A stretch of 13,299 nt of DNA from Fibrobacteres bacterium CG2_30_45_31 (lineage in GTDB: Bacteria > Fibrobacterota > Fibrobacteria > Fibrobacterales > Fibrobacteraceae). The notes beneath the pieces were generated by a model. The model did not search any database, was not told the DNA's origin, and was given only the letters and a program-made list of their open reading frames with translations. Made by a program: the position numbers and the translations under genes. This document shows positions 1-7,905 of the stretch, piece by piece. How positions within the stretch are numbered: the first letter of the stretch is position 1; every line of letters starts with the position of its first letter. The stretch spans positions 1 to 13,299 of the forward strand of contig MNYL01000247.1 in assembly GCA_001873075.1 (NCBI GenBank), read 5' to 3'.

Positions 1-663
1 AGAAATGACTCTGATATAAAGCCAGAGGAAAAAGAAAACACACCAAAGTAAGGAAAATCCGAACAAGGGCAATGAAACCTTCCAAAGAAAATCTTTTCGC
101 TCTCCCATAATCTGGTGCATCGGAAGATCTGCAATCAGATAACCTACAAGAGAATCCTTGCTGGTAAAAATGGGCTGCGACATAGATAAGAACGCGCCTT
201 CTTTCTTATTCAAGACTCTATTCGGAATTTTTTCTCCGATCAAAGCCGCCGTTTTAATTTCATAATAATCTTCAATTTTTTCAGTTTGTCCCAAAGCATT
301 GCGCTCTGACGTCTTCTCTGCATCATAAATGTATACACCCCCTTGCTCAGTGAAATACATCATGTACAAACGCCGCACCTCAGGGTGAGCACTACGAACC
401 TGAACAAGCGCTTCACAAATGGAGACATAGCGAGCATCCTCCACAAGCGATTTACGATAACTCAAAGCTTCATTGGGATTCAACCCCACCGCAGCAGTAT
501 GGAGAATCATGCGTCCCATATTCTTGTAATAAGAATCCGTTCTTGCTTTGAAATAGACATAACTTGCCACAAGCGCGGACGTGCTAAGCACAATCGCAAA
601 AACAAGAATACCCCAAAACAATCTTTTTCCCAGTGACTTATTTGCAACAGCTAATGTTTTCAT
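1..663 (-). CDS. Membrane-anchored sensor protein with a Cache-like periplasmic domain, 5' part only
   Basis: An open frame of 221 codons runs from an ATG at 661-663 off the left edge without a stop. A Shine-Dalgarno-like AGGTGGAG lies just upstream on the minus strand. Visible parts: a short basic N-terminus, a membrane helix at about residues 14-37, about 155 probably periplasmic residues, and a second helix at about 196-217 (very rich in F, L and W) followed by an Arg. Near the end of the outer domain, the stretch SMSQPIFTSKDSLVGYLIAD (about 160-179) resembles the closing strands of Cache/PDC sensor domains, with a PI...G.L..D pattern. TM-sensor-TM proteins of this type usually continue into HAMP plus a GGDEF, kinase, phosphatase or chemotaxis signalling domain. 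That output domain lies outside the window, so the type of signalling cannot be named. It follows smc on the same strand after 113 bases with no clear terminator, so read-through is possible. Gene presence is fairly sure; the Cache assignment is an inference from pattern. Confidence 0.75.
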   Translation of the reverse strand, partial: MKTLAVANKSLGKRLFWGILVFAIVLSTSALVASYVYFKARTDSYYKNMGRMILHTAAVGLNPNEALSYRKSLVEDARYVSICEALVQVRSAHPEVRRLYMMYFTEQGGVYIYDAEKTSERNALGQTEKIEDYYEIKTAALIGEKIPNRVLNKKEGAFLSMSQPIFTSKDSLVGYLIADLPMHQIMGERKDFLWKVSLPLFGFSLLWCVFFFLWLYIRVIS

Positions 664-776
664 ATGAACTCCACCTGTGGATTAATATACACTCTAGGAA
701 ACAGACGAGCACACTCCCTCCTAAACACATTTCTAACTACACGTAAAAAGCGAAAGAAAAGTGAAAAATCAAAAAC

Positions 777-3700
777 TTACATGGCAAATCCCACGGCATC
801 GTCTAACTTCACAGAAGCGATACGTGAAATGCCCTTAATTTCCTGAGTGACCCCGTAGAGCATATCCGAAGCCGCCATGGTACGCTTATTATGCGTCACC
901 AAGATAAACTGCGTCTGACGGGAAAAATGACGCAACAGTTCCATAAAGCGACCAATATTCGCATCATCAAGAGGGCCATCGACTTCGTCCAACACACAAT
1001 AAGGTGAGGGCTTTTCCATGTAAATGGCAAACAAAAGGGATACCGCTGTGAGAGCTCTTTCACCACCAGAAAGCGCTCGAACGCCGCGCATCTTTTTACC
1101 CGTTGGGCGAGCATTGACTTCAATTTCGGCTTCCAAAGGATCCACACCTTCTTGCAAAGTGAGTTTCGTACCACCATCATGCATCAAGCGGGAGAATACA
1201 TCCTGAAAGTTCTTTTGAATTTTATGGAAGGTATCCAGGAAACGATCGCGGGCGATATTATCCAACTTATGAATCGTGCGTTCTAATGAAGCCCGAGCGC
1301 GATCCAAGTCGTCAAATTGTTTCTCGACATCGGCAAGGCGCGCTTTTTCGGCATCATAATCTTCCATGATTCCCGTGTTAATGGGACCCAAAGCTTTGAT
1401 TTTTCCCTGCAAATCGTTGATTTCACGACGGGCTTCTTTTTCTTCATACTCCACCCGAATGACGCCTTCCGGCTTGTCAACATCCACTTCCCATTCCGCA
1501 AAGATACGTTCGCGCATGCGATCCACATTGGTTCCCAAGGAATCAATACGACGTTCCACATCGTTCAATTCCGTTGCCCGGTCCAACAAAGAAGCATTGA
1601 TGACACGAACTTCAGAGCGCCAATCTTCAATGTCACCAGAAACCACGTTGTAGCGTTCACGAGCGGCGTCGCGTTCCACTTCGCGTTTGCGGAGTTCTTC
1701 ATTTTTATTTTCAATACGATCAGCAACCAGGGTTTCCTTGTTGTGCAATTCCTCCATTTGTGTTTTAATGGAAGCAATATCACTACTCCGATTTGCAATC
1801 AGATCTTCGTGCAATTTCAGTTGCTCTTGAATGGACTGAATACGGGAAAGATTCCCGGTCATCAAAGACTGGGCGGAACCCAATTCACGTTGCAAATCGC
1901 GGACTTCTTCTTCTTTATTGCGGAAAACCACATCTTGCTCATTCAATTGAGCGGTCAAAGACTGGTATTCATTTTCCAATTGAGAAGCCAGAGCCTCTGC
2001 AGTCGCTAATTCCTGGTCTGTATTACGTTCTGCATTGGCAACAGAGACTCTTTCAGAGGCCTGTTGAATATCTTTAGCCAAACGCTCTCTGTGACGATTT
2101 AAGTTGGCAAGAACGTTCTTATGAATGCCTTCTGCAGCAAGACCTCTCCGCGAGTTTTCTTGAGCTTCACGAATAGAATCCATAATGCCCGCGAGAACAT
2201 TTTCATCTTCTTCAATGCGCTCGGCGAGGCGTTCCTTGGAATCCATCAGCGACTGACAAACCGATTGCAAATCTGTTAGTTTTTCTTCGGCAGAGATAAT
2301 TTCTGTGCGGCGACTGAGAAGGCCTAAAGATTCAGAAGCTCCATGACCCCCACGGACAAGTCCCGTTGTGTGTACGGCGCGACCACCGGGAGCCACAAAC
2401 CAGATATCTTCCGCAGCAAATTCATGGGCCAAAGAAAGAGCCGTAGCAAAATCGGAAACCAAAATCCAACGGGAAAGTAAACGGTCAACGAACGAACGTA
2501 AAGGGGCTGCGACTTTTACAAATTTATTCGCGGCACCGATGACTCCTGGGCGGTTATCCAGTGACTCCACCGGTGTACCCGAAACATCACTTGCAACCAC
2601 AAGCAACGCGCTCCCTGCAGAGGCTTTGTCCAGCGAATCTAAAATGGAACCTACTGCACCGGGATTTTTAGTAATCACCGCATTGATAGATTCCCCCAAG
2701 GCAAATTCAATTTGGGAAACATATTCAGGATTTACATCAATCTCTTGACCTAATAAGCCGTCCACAAACGATGCCTGATTTTCTAAAAGCCAGTGAGCCC
2801 CATCAGCTCCTGAAGAAACATCCATACTCCGGAGCACATCGACTCGGGATTGCAAACGTGTATTTTCGTTTTCACGTTCTTGCAAAGAACGATTGATTGC
2901 CGAAAGTTCCGTTTTTTGAGAATCCACTTTTTCAATCTGAACCGTACGACGTTCTTCTAAACTTTCAATTTCGTGAGCAGCATCCGCAATTCCTTGAGCC
3001 ATAACCCTCAAAGCATCGACCGCTTCGCGTGTTTGGTTATCGAGGTCCGCAAGTTCATGATTCCATTTTTCAATGTTGCCACTCAGCATATCCACTTCGG
3101 CATCGATACGCTGCCAACGACCACGCAGTGAATTTACCTTATTCACCGCATTCAAACGATCATCAGTGATTTTTCGATTTTTCGTACGCAAATCATCACA
3201 AGCATCTCGTAGCACCTGGAGCGTTTCCTGTTCGCGCGCCAGTTCTCTTTGACGCGCTTCAAGCTCGGAGTTACTCCCCAAGCGACGCATCTGTTCTTCT
3301 AAAAGTTCCCTTTCCGAATGGAGCGCATCGCTCTTTTCTTTAGAATCTTTAACTTCGCCCTCATACTTTTCACCCGTCATTGTCAACGTCGAAAGCGTAT
3401 CACGATAACGAGCAATTTCGTTATTCATATCATTCAGGGCCAGTTCTTCTTGCTTCACTGCCATTTCTAAAACACGGAGGGCATCTTCTTCTCCAGAAAT
3501 GGAAAGCTTTTTTTCTTCAATTTTTGCTTCTAAGGTGGTCAAATGAGTTTTATCGGCTTCTTGCTGATGCGAAACCCGATTTCTCGCCTCATTCAAAATA
3601 GTCATGCTGCGCTTATTTTCTTCGTGACGATCTAGACTCACCGAAAGGTCCAACTCCCGAAGACGGGTGCGGAGACGTTTCCATTCATTCGCTTTTTCTG

Positions 3701-4328
3701 CTTGCTTTTCGTATTGGCGAACGCTGGTGCGAGCATGTCTCAGATTGTCCTCGACGCGTTCCATATCCAAACGTACACGATCCAATTGACGCACGGTTTC
3801 TTTGCGTTGCTGTTTGTACTTGCTCACACCCGCCGCTTCTTCAAAAAGCACACGACGATCTTCGGCCTTATCTGAAAGCACCGCATTGATCATGCGTTCA
3901 TTCATCTGAGAATAGGTTCCCGTGCCGAGACCTGAATCAAAGAATAAATTCTGAATATCCTTGAGGCGGCATTCCTGATTATTGATCAAGTATTCACTGG
4001 TACCATTACGGTGCGCACGTCGCGTCACCATCACCTCGGAATACTCCGAAGGTAAATCCCCTTGATCATTGTTAATCACCAAAGAGACTTCCGCCATACT
4101 CATCGCCGCGCGTTCTTCGGTTCCAGAGAAAATGACATCTTGCATTTTCCCCATGCGAAGCACGGCTGCCCGTTGCTCGCCCAAAACCCAACGAATCGCA
4201 TCCACAATATTGGACTTACCACACCCGTTCGGACCGACAACAGCCGTCAAGCCATTCCCCGGGAACGTGACTTCAGTCTTTTGAGCAAAAGACTTAAATC
4301 CAAATATTTTGAGTTTAGTTATCCGCAC
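777..4328 (-). CDS. smc: Chromosome condensation/segregation ATPase SMC
   Basis: Full-length SMC of 1183 residues, the usual bacterial length. SMC dimers with ScpA/ScpB organise and help segregate the nucleoid by ATP-driven loop extrusion. Order of parts: N-terminal head starting MRITKLKIFGFKSFA with Walker A GPNGCGKS (32-39) and the conserved FEEAAGVSKYK; a long heptad-rich coiled coil; a Gly-rich hinge at about 515-670 (GLLGQ near 522, VRGGHG near 655); the returning coiled coil; and the C-terminal head with ABC signature LSGGE (1086-1090), Walker B ending in DEVD (1114-1117), then GPLDDAN and VTHNK. The start is a GTG; an in-frame TAA lies five codons upstream, and no strong ribosome-binding site is visible. 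Q-loop: where B. subtilis has SIISQG, this protein has SQMNER, a departure resembling Bacteroidetes SMCs (YSVIELK). Its start is 31 bases after the lipoprotein gene, so the two are probably co-transcribed. No scpA/scpB is in view. Confidence 0.97.
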   Translation of the reverse strand: MRITKLKIFGFKSFAQKTEVTFPGNGLTAVVGPNGCGKSNIVDAIRWVLGEQRAAVLRMGKMQDVIFSGTEERAAMSMAEVSLVINNDQGDLPSEYSEVMVTRRAHRNGTSEYLINNQECRLKDIQNLFFDSGLGTGTYSQMNERMINAVLSDKAEDRRVLFEEAAGVSKYKQQRKETVRQLDRVRLDMERVEDNLRHARTSVRQYEKQAEKANEWKRLRTRLRELDLSVSLDRHEENKRSMTILNEARNRVSHQQEADKTHLTTLEAKIEEKKLSISGEEDALRVLEMAVKQEELALNDMNNEIARYRDTLSTLTMTGEKYEGEVKDSKEKSDALHSERELLEEQMRRLGSNSELEARQRELAREQETLQVLRDACDDLRTKNRKITDDRLNAVNKVNSLRGRWQRIDAEVDMLSGNIEKWNHELADLDNQTREAVDALRVMAQGIADAAHEIESLEERRTVQIEKVDSQKTELSAINRSLQERENENTRLQSRVDVLRSMDVSSGADGAHWLLENQASFVDGLLGQEIDVNPEYVSQIEFALGESINAVITKNPGAVGSILDSLDKASAGSALLVVASDVSGTPVESLDNRPGVIGAANKFVKVAAPLRSFVDRLLSRWILVSDFATALSLAHEFAAEDIWFVAPGGRAVHTTGLVRGGHGASESLGLLSRRTEIISAEEKLTDLQSVCQSLMDSKERLAERIEEDENVLAGIMDSIREAQENSRRGLAAEGIHKNVLANLNRHRERLAKDIQQASERVSVANAERNTDQELATAEALASQLENEYQSLTAQLNEQDVVFRNKEEEVRDLQRELGSAQSLMTGNLSRIQSIQEQLKLHEDLIANRSSDIASIKTQMEELHNKETLVADRIENKNEELRKREVERDAARERYNVVSGDIEDWRSEVRVINASLLDRATELNDVERRIDSLGTNVDRMRERIFAEWEVDVDKPEGVIRVEYEEKEARREINDLQGKIKALGPINTGIMEDYDAEKARLADVEKQFDDLDRARASLERTIHKLDNIARDRFLDTFHKIQKNFQDVFSRLMHDGGTKLTLQEGVDPLEAEIEVNARPTGKKMRGVRALSGGERALTAVSLLFAIYMEKPSPYCVLDEVDGPLDDANIGRFMELLRHFSRQTQFILVTHNKRTMAASDMLYGVTQEIKGISRIASVKLDDAVGFAM

Positions 4329-4359
4329 TGCGACGCAAAATTAAAATTTTCGAAAGGGG

Positions 4360-4728
4360 CTACCTTATTTTGAAGGCCCATTCCCCGTCTTTTTCTGAAA
4401 TTTCCGCAAAAACACTCCCCCCATCCAATGAAACGGAAGGGAAACGCACTTTACTCCAGGTTCTCCCCAAAGAGTCTTCAACAGACATTCCTAAATCAAA
4501 AGAACCTACCCACGAACCAGAAATCACTCTTGAGGTTGCCCCTGGAGCGATCGTATCAGAAATCCATAGATCTTCGCCGCCATTCGCACTTAAGACCACC
4601 AGACGAGCAATCGACACATCAGATTCATTCTTAATTTGAAGACGCACTTCCCCATCCACAAAGACATGAGTGATACAACCGGATAGGGCCAAAATAAAAA
4701 GGAAAATGAAAAATAATTTGAGTTTCAT
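4360..4728 (-). CDS. Small putative lipoprotein, unknown function
   Basis: 122 residues with a textbook lipoprotein signal: MKLK, a hydrophobic run rich in F, I and L, then lipobox LSGC with the acylated Cys at 18. The mature part (about 105 residues) alternates hydrophobic and polar residues with Gly/Ser/Asp turns (for example VRLQIKNESDVSIARLVVLS), which suggests a compact beta-sandwich; no catalytic motif is visible. The residue after Cys is Ile, not Asp, so there is no classical inner-membrane retention signal, and outer-membrane sorting is plausible. Its ATG overlaps the TGA of the upstream beta-barrel gene (ATGA, 4725-4728), which implies translational coupling; a GGGAG also lies about 8 bases before the ATG. 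The pairing suggests it may act with that outer-membrane protein. I do not recognise the family. Confidence 0.85.
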   Translation of the reverse strand: MKLKLFFIFLFILALSGCITHVFVDGEVRLQIKNESDVSIARLVVLSANGGEDLWISDTIAPGATSRVISGSWVGSFDLGMSVEDSLGRTWSKVRFPSVSLDGGSVFAEISEKDGEWAFKIR

Positions 4729-5879
4729 TTGGATTTCTCCCGACGAATACCCTTTGCTGTAATTTCCTTTTTGTCTGCTTCAGTAGCCTTTTTCGAAGAA
4801 TCATCCCAAAGTTTCTTTGAAACCCGTTCTGAATCCATCGGCGCCGATTTTGCGGCCCCAAGGCCAAAGAAACCACTCTTAGCCGATGAAAGAGCAAAGC
4901 GCAATTCAATCATAAACGTTCCACGACTTCCAAAAAAGTTTTCAATATCCGATGCGTGATTGTAACCGACTCGTAAAAAAGGTAAAGTCAAACCGCCACC
5001 CCACACCAAGTCGTCATTATTCAAACGAAAACAAGTCACATCAAACGATACAATTCTTGAGGCATCGGGGTAGTACTTTAACATCGCCGACCGGAATCCA
5101 TGTTCGGGATAATACACCGCAACCTCTGCATACAACTGTTGTGCCCAAAGATTTTGTTCAAGAGAAATTCGCAGCGAATCGTCTCCATCGCCATTAAAAA
5201 GTCCGACATCAAAATTTGGCAAATAGGTGCTCCATCCATGAGAAGCCCCCCCCCAAAGTTCTTTGGATTCCAAATCCATAGAAACACGCACATGACGCCA
5301 TTCCCCTTCGTGGAATGAGGTTTGTACCACAGTCGGGCCCCAAGTAGCATGCCCCCACCAAAAAAGGGAATCCGATTCATCAGCGTAAATTTTTGCTGTT
5401 TTTTCCACATTTTGATACTGAATACCACCAGCAGCACCCAAATGATACTTGGGAAGCGCAAGGGTTGCACCCGTCGTATGAATGCTTCTTACCAAAGAAA
5501 ACTCTCCATATCTTGGCCAAACAAAAAAATCTTCTTGGTCCCAACCTTGGCGTTCTACCCACCAGAGTATACCCAAATCATATCCGCTATTCCCAATCGG
5601 ATTTGCAAAATAGGCGGCCATTTGGTGACGAAAAGCAAAGCCATCATGAGTGCCATATTCCGAAGAAAGCTGTGTTTGTGTAGGGAAAGGCAAATAATGC
5701 ATCCCAATGGCAAAATACCCCGCAGTTCCCGGTTGAAAAGCTTGTTGAAACTCTCGAAGTTCCCGATCTCGTGCAATTTCACCCGCATGGTCCAATGAAG
5801 ACACACTGATGTTATTAGAAAAAGTAGGGGTTACCAAACACAAGAAAAAAAGCAAAAAGGACATCTTTTTAAGAAGCAT
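4725..5879 (-). CDS. Probable outer-membrane beta-barrel protein, unknown function
   Basis: 384 residues from the ATG at 5877-5879. I chose this start because MLLKKMSFLLFFLCLVTPTF then gives a normal signal peptide, cleaved near TFS/NN. An in-frame ATG at 5925-5927 would add 16 residues (MDIFFTGRGSSFYISF) before it; neither start has a clear ribosome-binding site. The mature protein is rich in aromatic and Gly residues in alternating strands (HLGAAGGIQYQNV, FDVTCFRLNNDDLVWGGGLT, GTFMIELRFALSS), typical of a barrel. After the last apparent strand there is a charged tail of about 50 residues (SKKATEADKKEITAKGIRREKSK) that would probably sit in the periplasm. I do not recognise the family; the length and strand pattern fit a 12-16 strand barrel, but this is an inference. 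It is first in a likely operon with the lipoprotein gene and smc. The coding strand contains a G9 run at 5246-5254. Confidence 0.8.
   Translation of the reverse strand: MLLKKMSFLLFFLCLVTPTFSNNISVSSLDHAGEIARDRELREFQQAFQPGTAGYFAIGMHYLPFPTQTQLSSEYGTHDGFAFRHQMAAYFANPIGNSGYDLGILWWVERQGWDQEDFFVWPRYGEFSLVRSIHTTGATLALPKYHLGAAGGIQYQNVEKTAKIYADESDSLFWWGHATWGPTVVQTSFHEGEWRHVRVSMDLESKELWGGASHGWSTYLPNFDVGLFNGDGDDSLRISLEQNLWAQQLYAEVAVYYPEHGFRSAMLKYYPDASRIVSFDVTCFRLNNDDLVWGGGLTLPFLRVGYNHASDIENFFGSRGTFMIELRFALSSAKSGFFGLGAAKSAPMDSERVSKKLWDDSSKKATEADKKEITAKGIRREKSK
5246..5254 (-). repeat. Homopolymer G9 tract inside the outer-membrane protein gene
   Basis: Nine consecutive C on the plus strand give nine G in the coding strand, spanning the codons for Trp-Gly-Gly-Ala in ELWGGASHG. 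Gly could have been encoded otherwise, so the tract is not forced by the protein sequence. Loss of one G shifts reading into a frame that stops at about 5078; gain of one G gives a stop at 5194-5196. Either would truncate the barrel in its middle. Tracts of this kind are known slip sites in phase-variable surface genes of other bacteria; whether this one varies is unknown. Confidence 0.9.
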
Positions 5880-6020
5880 AAAAGAAATATAAAAAGAGCT
5901 TCCCCTTCCTGTAAAAAAAATATCCATTCTTCACAGTTATTGGGAAAAATGACCGATTTCAAAATAAGCACAAGTTCCGTAGATTTTATTCTTTGGTAGC
6001 TTATTTTTCTTCCGAAAGAG

Positions 6021-6028
6021 TATATTTG
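6021..6028 (+). promoter_or_regulatory. Candidate promoter -10/-7 element TATATTTG
   Basis: TATATTTG lies 21 bases before the ATG at 6050 and matches the Bacteroidetes sigma-A -7 consensus TAnnTTTG; TATATT also resembles an ordinary -10 box. A TTTG at 5992-5995 is about 25 bases upstream, further than the usual -33 spacing, so the upstream half is weak. The position in a divergent intergenic gap, just before a gene with a good ribosome-binding site, supports the call. It is a pattern match only. Confidence 0.35.
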
Positions 6029-6049
6029 AAGTTCTAACAGGAGATTTTT

Positions 6050-6886
6050 ATGGTTTTAAGATCTATGGGGTTCACATTGGCGCTGTTGACAACACTCACG
6101 TTTGCTACACCCGATACCATCTATGTGCAAGTTCCTGCACAAAAAAGAGATACCGTCTATGTTGTGCAAAGACCGGCACCCGCGAACACCGTGCAACAAA
6201 AATCCGCCGAAGCACCGGTCTACATGACCGTGGGAACCCCCACACCCACTCCTGCAACTTATCAAAGTCAAGAATACATGACCCTCCAAGAGAGGAAAAA
6301 AATGAGACGGGCTTCTCTTATTGATAATCCTCGATTCTTTATGTATTACTACCCCATTACGCTTATAGGGGCCACTTCTGTTGGTTTTGTCTCCATCTAT
6401 GTTACCTTGGAATTTCCGCTCTCCAATGCAGTATCCATTATTGCCACCCCAAGTTTATGGGTATGGAATAATGATGATTCTTGGGATGATGAAAGCGAAA
6501 AAATCAATAGATTTGGTGTAGCCGCAGGCGTTCGTAAATATCTTAACAATCAGATTCATCGCGGCTTTTTTATACAATCTACCATCGGAATATACCGTGG
6601 ACACTCGCAACACTCGAGTGATTATGGCTATTATGATGATGAATATTCATATGACGAAGAAGGAAACTTTTCAAAAATTGATGTGTTAGGTTACATGGGA
6701 ACCGTTATCAAATGGTCTCATTTCGCCCTTTCTTTTGAAGCTGGTTTAGGATTTGCATTCTGGAGCACCTCGGGAGATTTTGCCAAAGAGGATAACCATT
6801 TACGTACAGATTTTCTCTATCAAGGCGATGAGGCAGCGGATAACCTTGTTCTGGACGCAGGCTTCTCTCTCGGGATAGGGCTTTAG
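6050..6886 (+). CDS. Secreted/outer-membrane protein with C-terminal beta-barrel-like domain, unknown function
   Basis: 278 residues. The ATG is preceded by AGGAG at good spacing. The signal peptide MVLRSMGFTLALLTTLTFA is likely cleaved before TPDTIYV. Residues 20-95 are low complexity, rich in Pro, Thr, Gln and Val, with a repeated DTIYV/DTVYV phrase, and look like a linker. From about residue 95 on, aromatic and Gly-rich alternating strands (FFMYYYPITLIGATSVGFVS, AVSIIATPSLWVW, GGVRKYL-like turns, HFALSFEAGLGFAFW, LVLDAGFSLGIGL) suggest an 8-strand barrel like small outer-membrane proteins of the OmpA-barrel/DUF3575 type. An acidic Tyr/Asp-rich stretch (YGYYDDEYSYDEE, about 200) probably forms an exposed loop. 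It is transcribed alone, divergent from the other barrel gene and convergent with panC. The family is not recognised with certainty. Confidence 0.8.
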   Translation: MVLRSMGFTLALLTTLTFATPDTIYVQVPAQKRDTVYVVQRPAPANTVQQKSAEAPVYMTVGTPTPTPATYQSQEYMTLQERKKMRRASLIDNPRFFMYYYPITLIGATSVGFVSIYVTLEFPLSNAVSIIATPSLWVWNNDDSWDDESEKINRFGVAAGVRKYLNNQIHRGFFIQSTIGIYRGHSQHSSDYGYYDDEYSYDEEGNFSKIDVLGYMGTVIKWSHFALSFEAGLGFAFWSTSGDFAKEDNHLRTDFLYQGDEAADNLVLDAGFSLGIGL

Positions 6887-7000
6887 GGTACCCTTTAATT
6901 ATACCATTCGCTCCATTTTTTCCTATATCCACAAATATCTCGCCTCAAAATTCTTGATAAATGCCGCCGAGTTATTCTTAGCGAAGACTTTTTCACCTAT

Positions 7001-7028
7001 AAAAAAGGGGGCGCATTAGCGTCCCTTT
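7001..7028 (-). terminator. Rho-independent terminator, probably shared by panC and the convergent gene
   Basis: On the minus strand AAAGGGACGC, a TAAT loop, then GCGCCCCCTTT form a stem of about 10 pairs (one G-T pair and one bulged G), followed by a T6 run and AT. This sits 22 bases after the panC stop and is a good terminator for folK-dnk-panC. On the plus strand the same stem is followed by TTTCATTTCATTTG, a weaker tail, so it may also end transcription of the gene at 6050-6886. Confidence 0.8.
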
Positions 7029-7049
7029 CATTTCATTTGTAGAGATAAC

Positions 7050-7901
7050 TCAAAGTTCAATGTTATCAATGAGGCGAGTCTTACCAAAATAAGCGGCAAC
7101 GAGAATTACCGACTTCTCATTTTCATCGACAACTCCCGAAGCGAAGGCGCGCAAGTCCTTTTGACTCACGACTTCAACAAACTGAACGAGTCCTCCGCCA
7201 ACAAGAATCGCTTTCACAACCATATCGCGCAACGGCACCACTTTCCGCTGGCCCTCTGCATAAGCGGCCTTAGCGGCGTTCAAACCCGCCGAAATGCAAA
7301 CCGCACGCCGATGATCCTCTTCACTGAGAAATTCATTGCGGCTAGAGCGAGCAAGTCCTGAGGGCTCGCGGATAATGGGAGAGATTTTAATATCCACATC
7401 AAAGTTTAAATCCTTCACCATCTTCTGAATCAAAAAAGCCTGCTGATAATCTTTCTCTCCAAAGTAAGCCTTATTCGCCGCCGTAATGAGGAACAACTTG
7501 GCCACCACCGTAAGCACTCCGCGGAAATGTCCCGGACGATACGCCCCGCAGTATAGAGACTCCAGTGTTTCATCGCGCACAAGCGTCAGAGGATCTCCAT
7601 TGGGATACATTTCTTCCACCGAAGGAGCAAAAATAAAATCAGCTCCATGAGATCCGGCAAGTTCCGCATCCGCTTTCAACCGGCGGGGATATTTGTCCAG
7701 ATCTTCTGTTTTTCCAAATTGAATAGGATTTACAAACACACTCACCACGGTCACATCACAATCTTTAACAGAGGCATCCACCAGACTCATATGCCCTTCA
7801 TGAAGAGCCCCCATCGTGGGTACAAGCCCAATCGTCTTTCCCTCTCTTTTTAATGAATATAATGTGCGACGCAATGCAGAAATCGTTTTAAACACTTTCA
7901 T
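7050..7901 (-). CDS. panC: Pantothenate synthetase (pantoate--beta-alanine ligase)
   Basis: 283 residues from the ATG at 7899-7901. PanC joins pantoate and beta-alanine using ATP (via a pantoyl-adenylate), the last step to pantothenate and hence CoA, in the cytoplasm. Motifs seen: PTMGALHEGH (28-37, HIGH-like nucleotide loop), FVNPIQF (56-62), GEKDYQQ (about 148-154) and GLARSSRNEFLS (about 182-193). The last is usually GLAMSSRN or GLALSSRN; the Arg here is a mild variant next to the SSR motif. The chosen start has AAGGTGG 8 bases upstream (7910-7916); the alternative GTG at 7911-7913 adds four residues, overlaps the previous gene and has no such site. It is the last gene of a folK-kinase-panC operon, 4 bases after the kinase stop. 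panB, its usual partner, is not in the window. Confidence 0.97.
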   Translation of the reverse strand: MKVFKTISALRRTLYSLKREGKTIGLVPTMGALHEGHMSLVDASVKDCDVTVVSVFVNPIQFGKTEDLDKYPRRLKADAELAGSHGADFIFAPSVEEMYPNGDPLTLVRDETLESLYCGAYRPGHFRGVLTVVAKLFLITAANKAYFGEKDYQQAFLIQKMVKDLNFDVDIKISPIIREPSGLARSSRNEFLSEEDHRRAVCISAGLNAAKAAYAEGQRKVVPLRDMVVKAILVGGGLVQFVEVVSQKDLRAFASGVVDENEKSVILVAAYFGKTRLIDNIEL

Positions 7902-7905
7902 GAAC

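Noticed and set aside
684..689. Minus-strand TATATT before the partial sensor gene as a -10 box
   Set aside because: No matching upstream box at normal spacing, and the region is AT-rich.
1317..2009. 230-codon plus-strand open frame antisense to smc
   Set aside because: It lies wholly inside smc, is Phe/Ile-rich with no recognisable domain, and arises from the heptad-rich codon pattern on the other strand.
5925..5927. Upstream ATG as start of the outer-membrane protein
   Set aside because: It would put 16 residues before an otherwise normal signal peptide; kept only as an alternative.
6885..6894. Perfect palindrome AGGGTACCCT at the stop of the plus-strand barrel gene
   Set aside because: It has no loop, so it cannot form a terminator hairpin, and a single 10-base palindrome is expected by chance.
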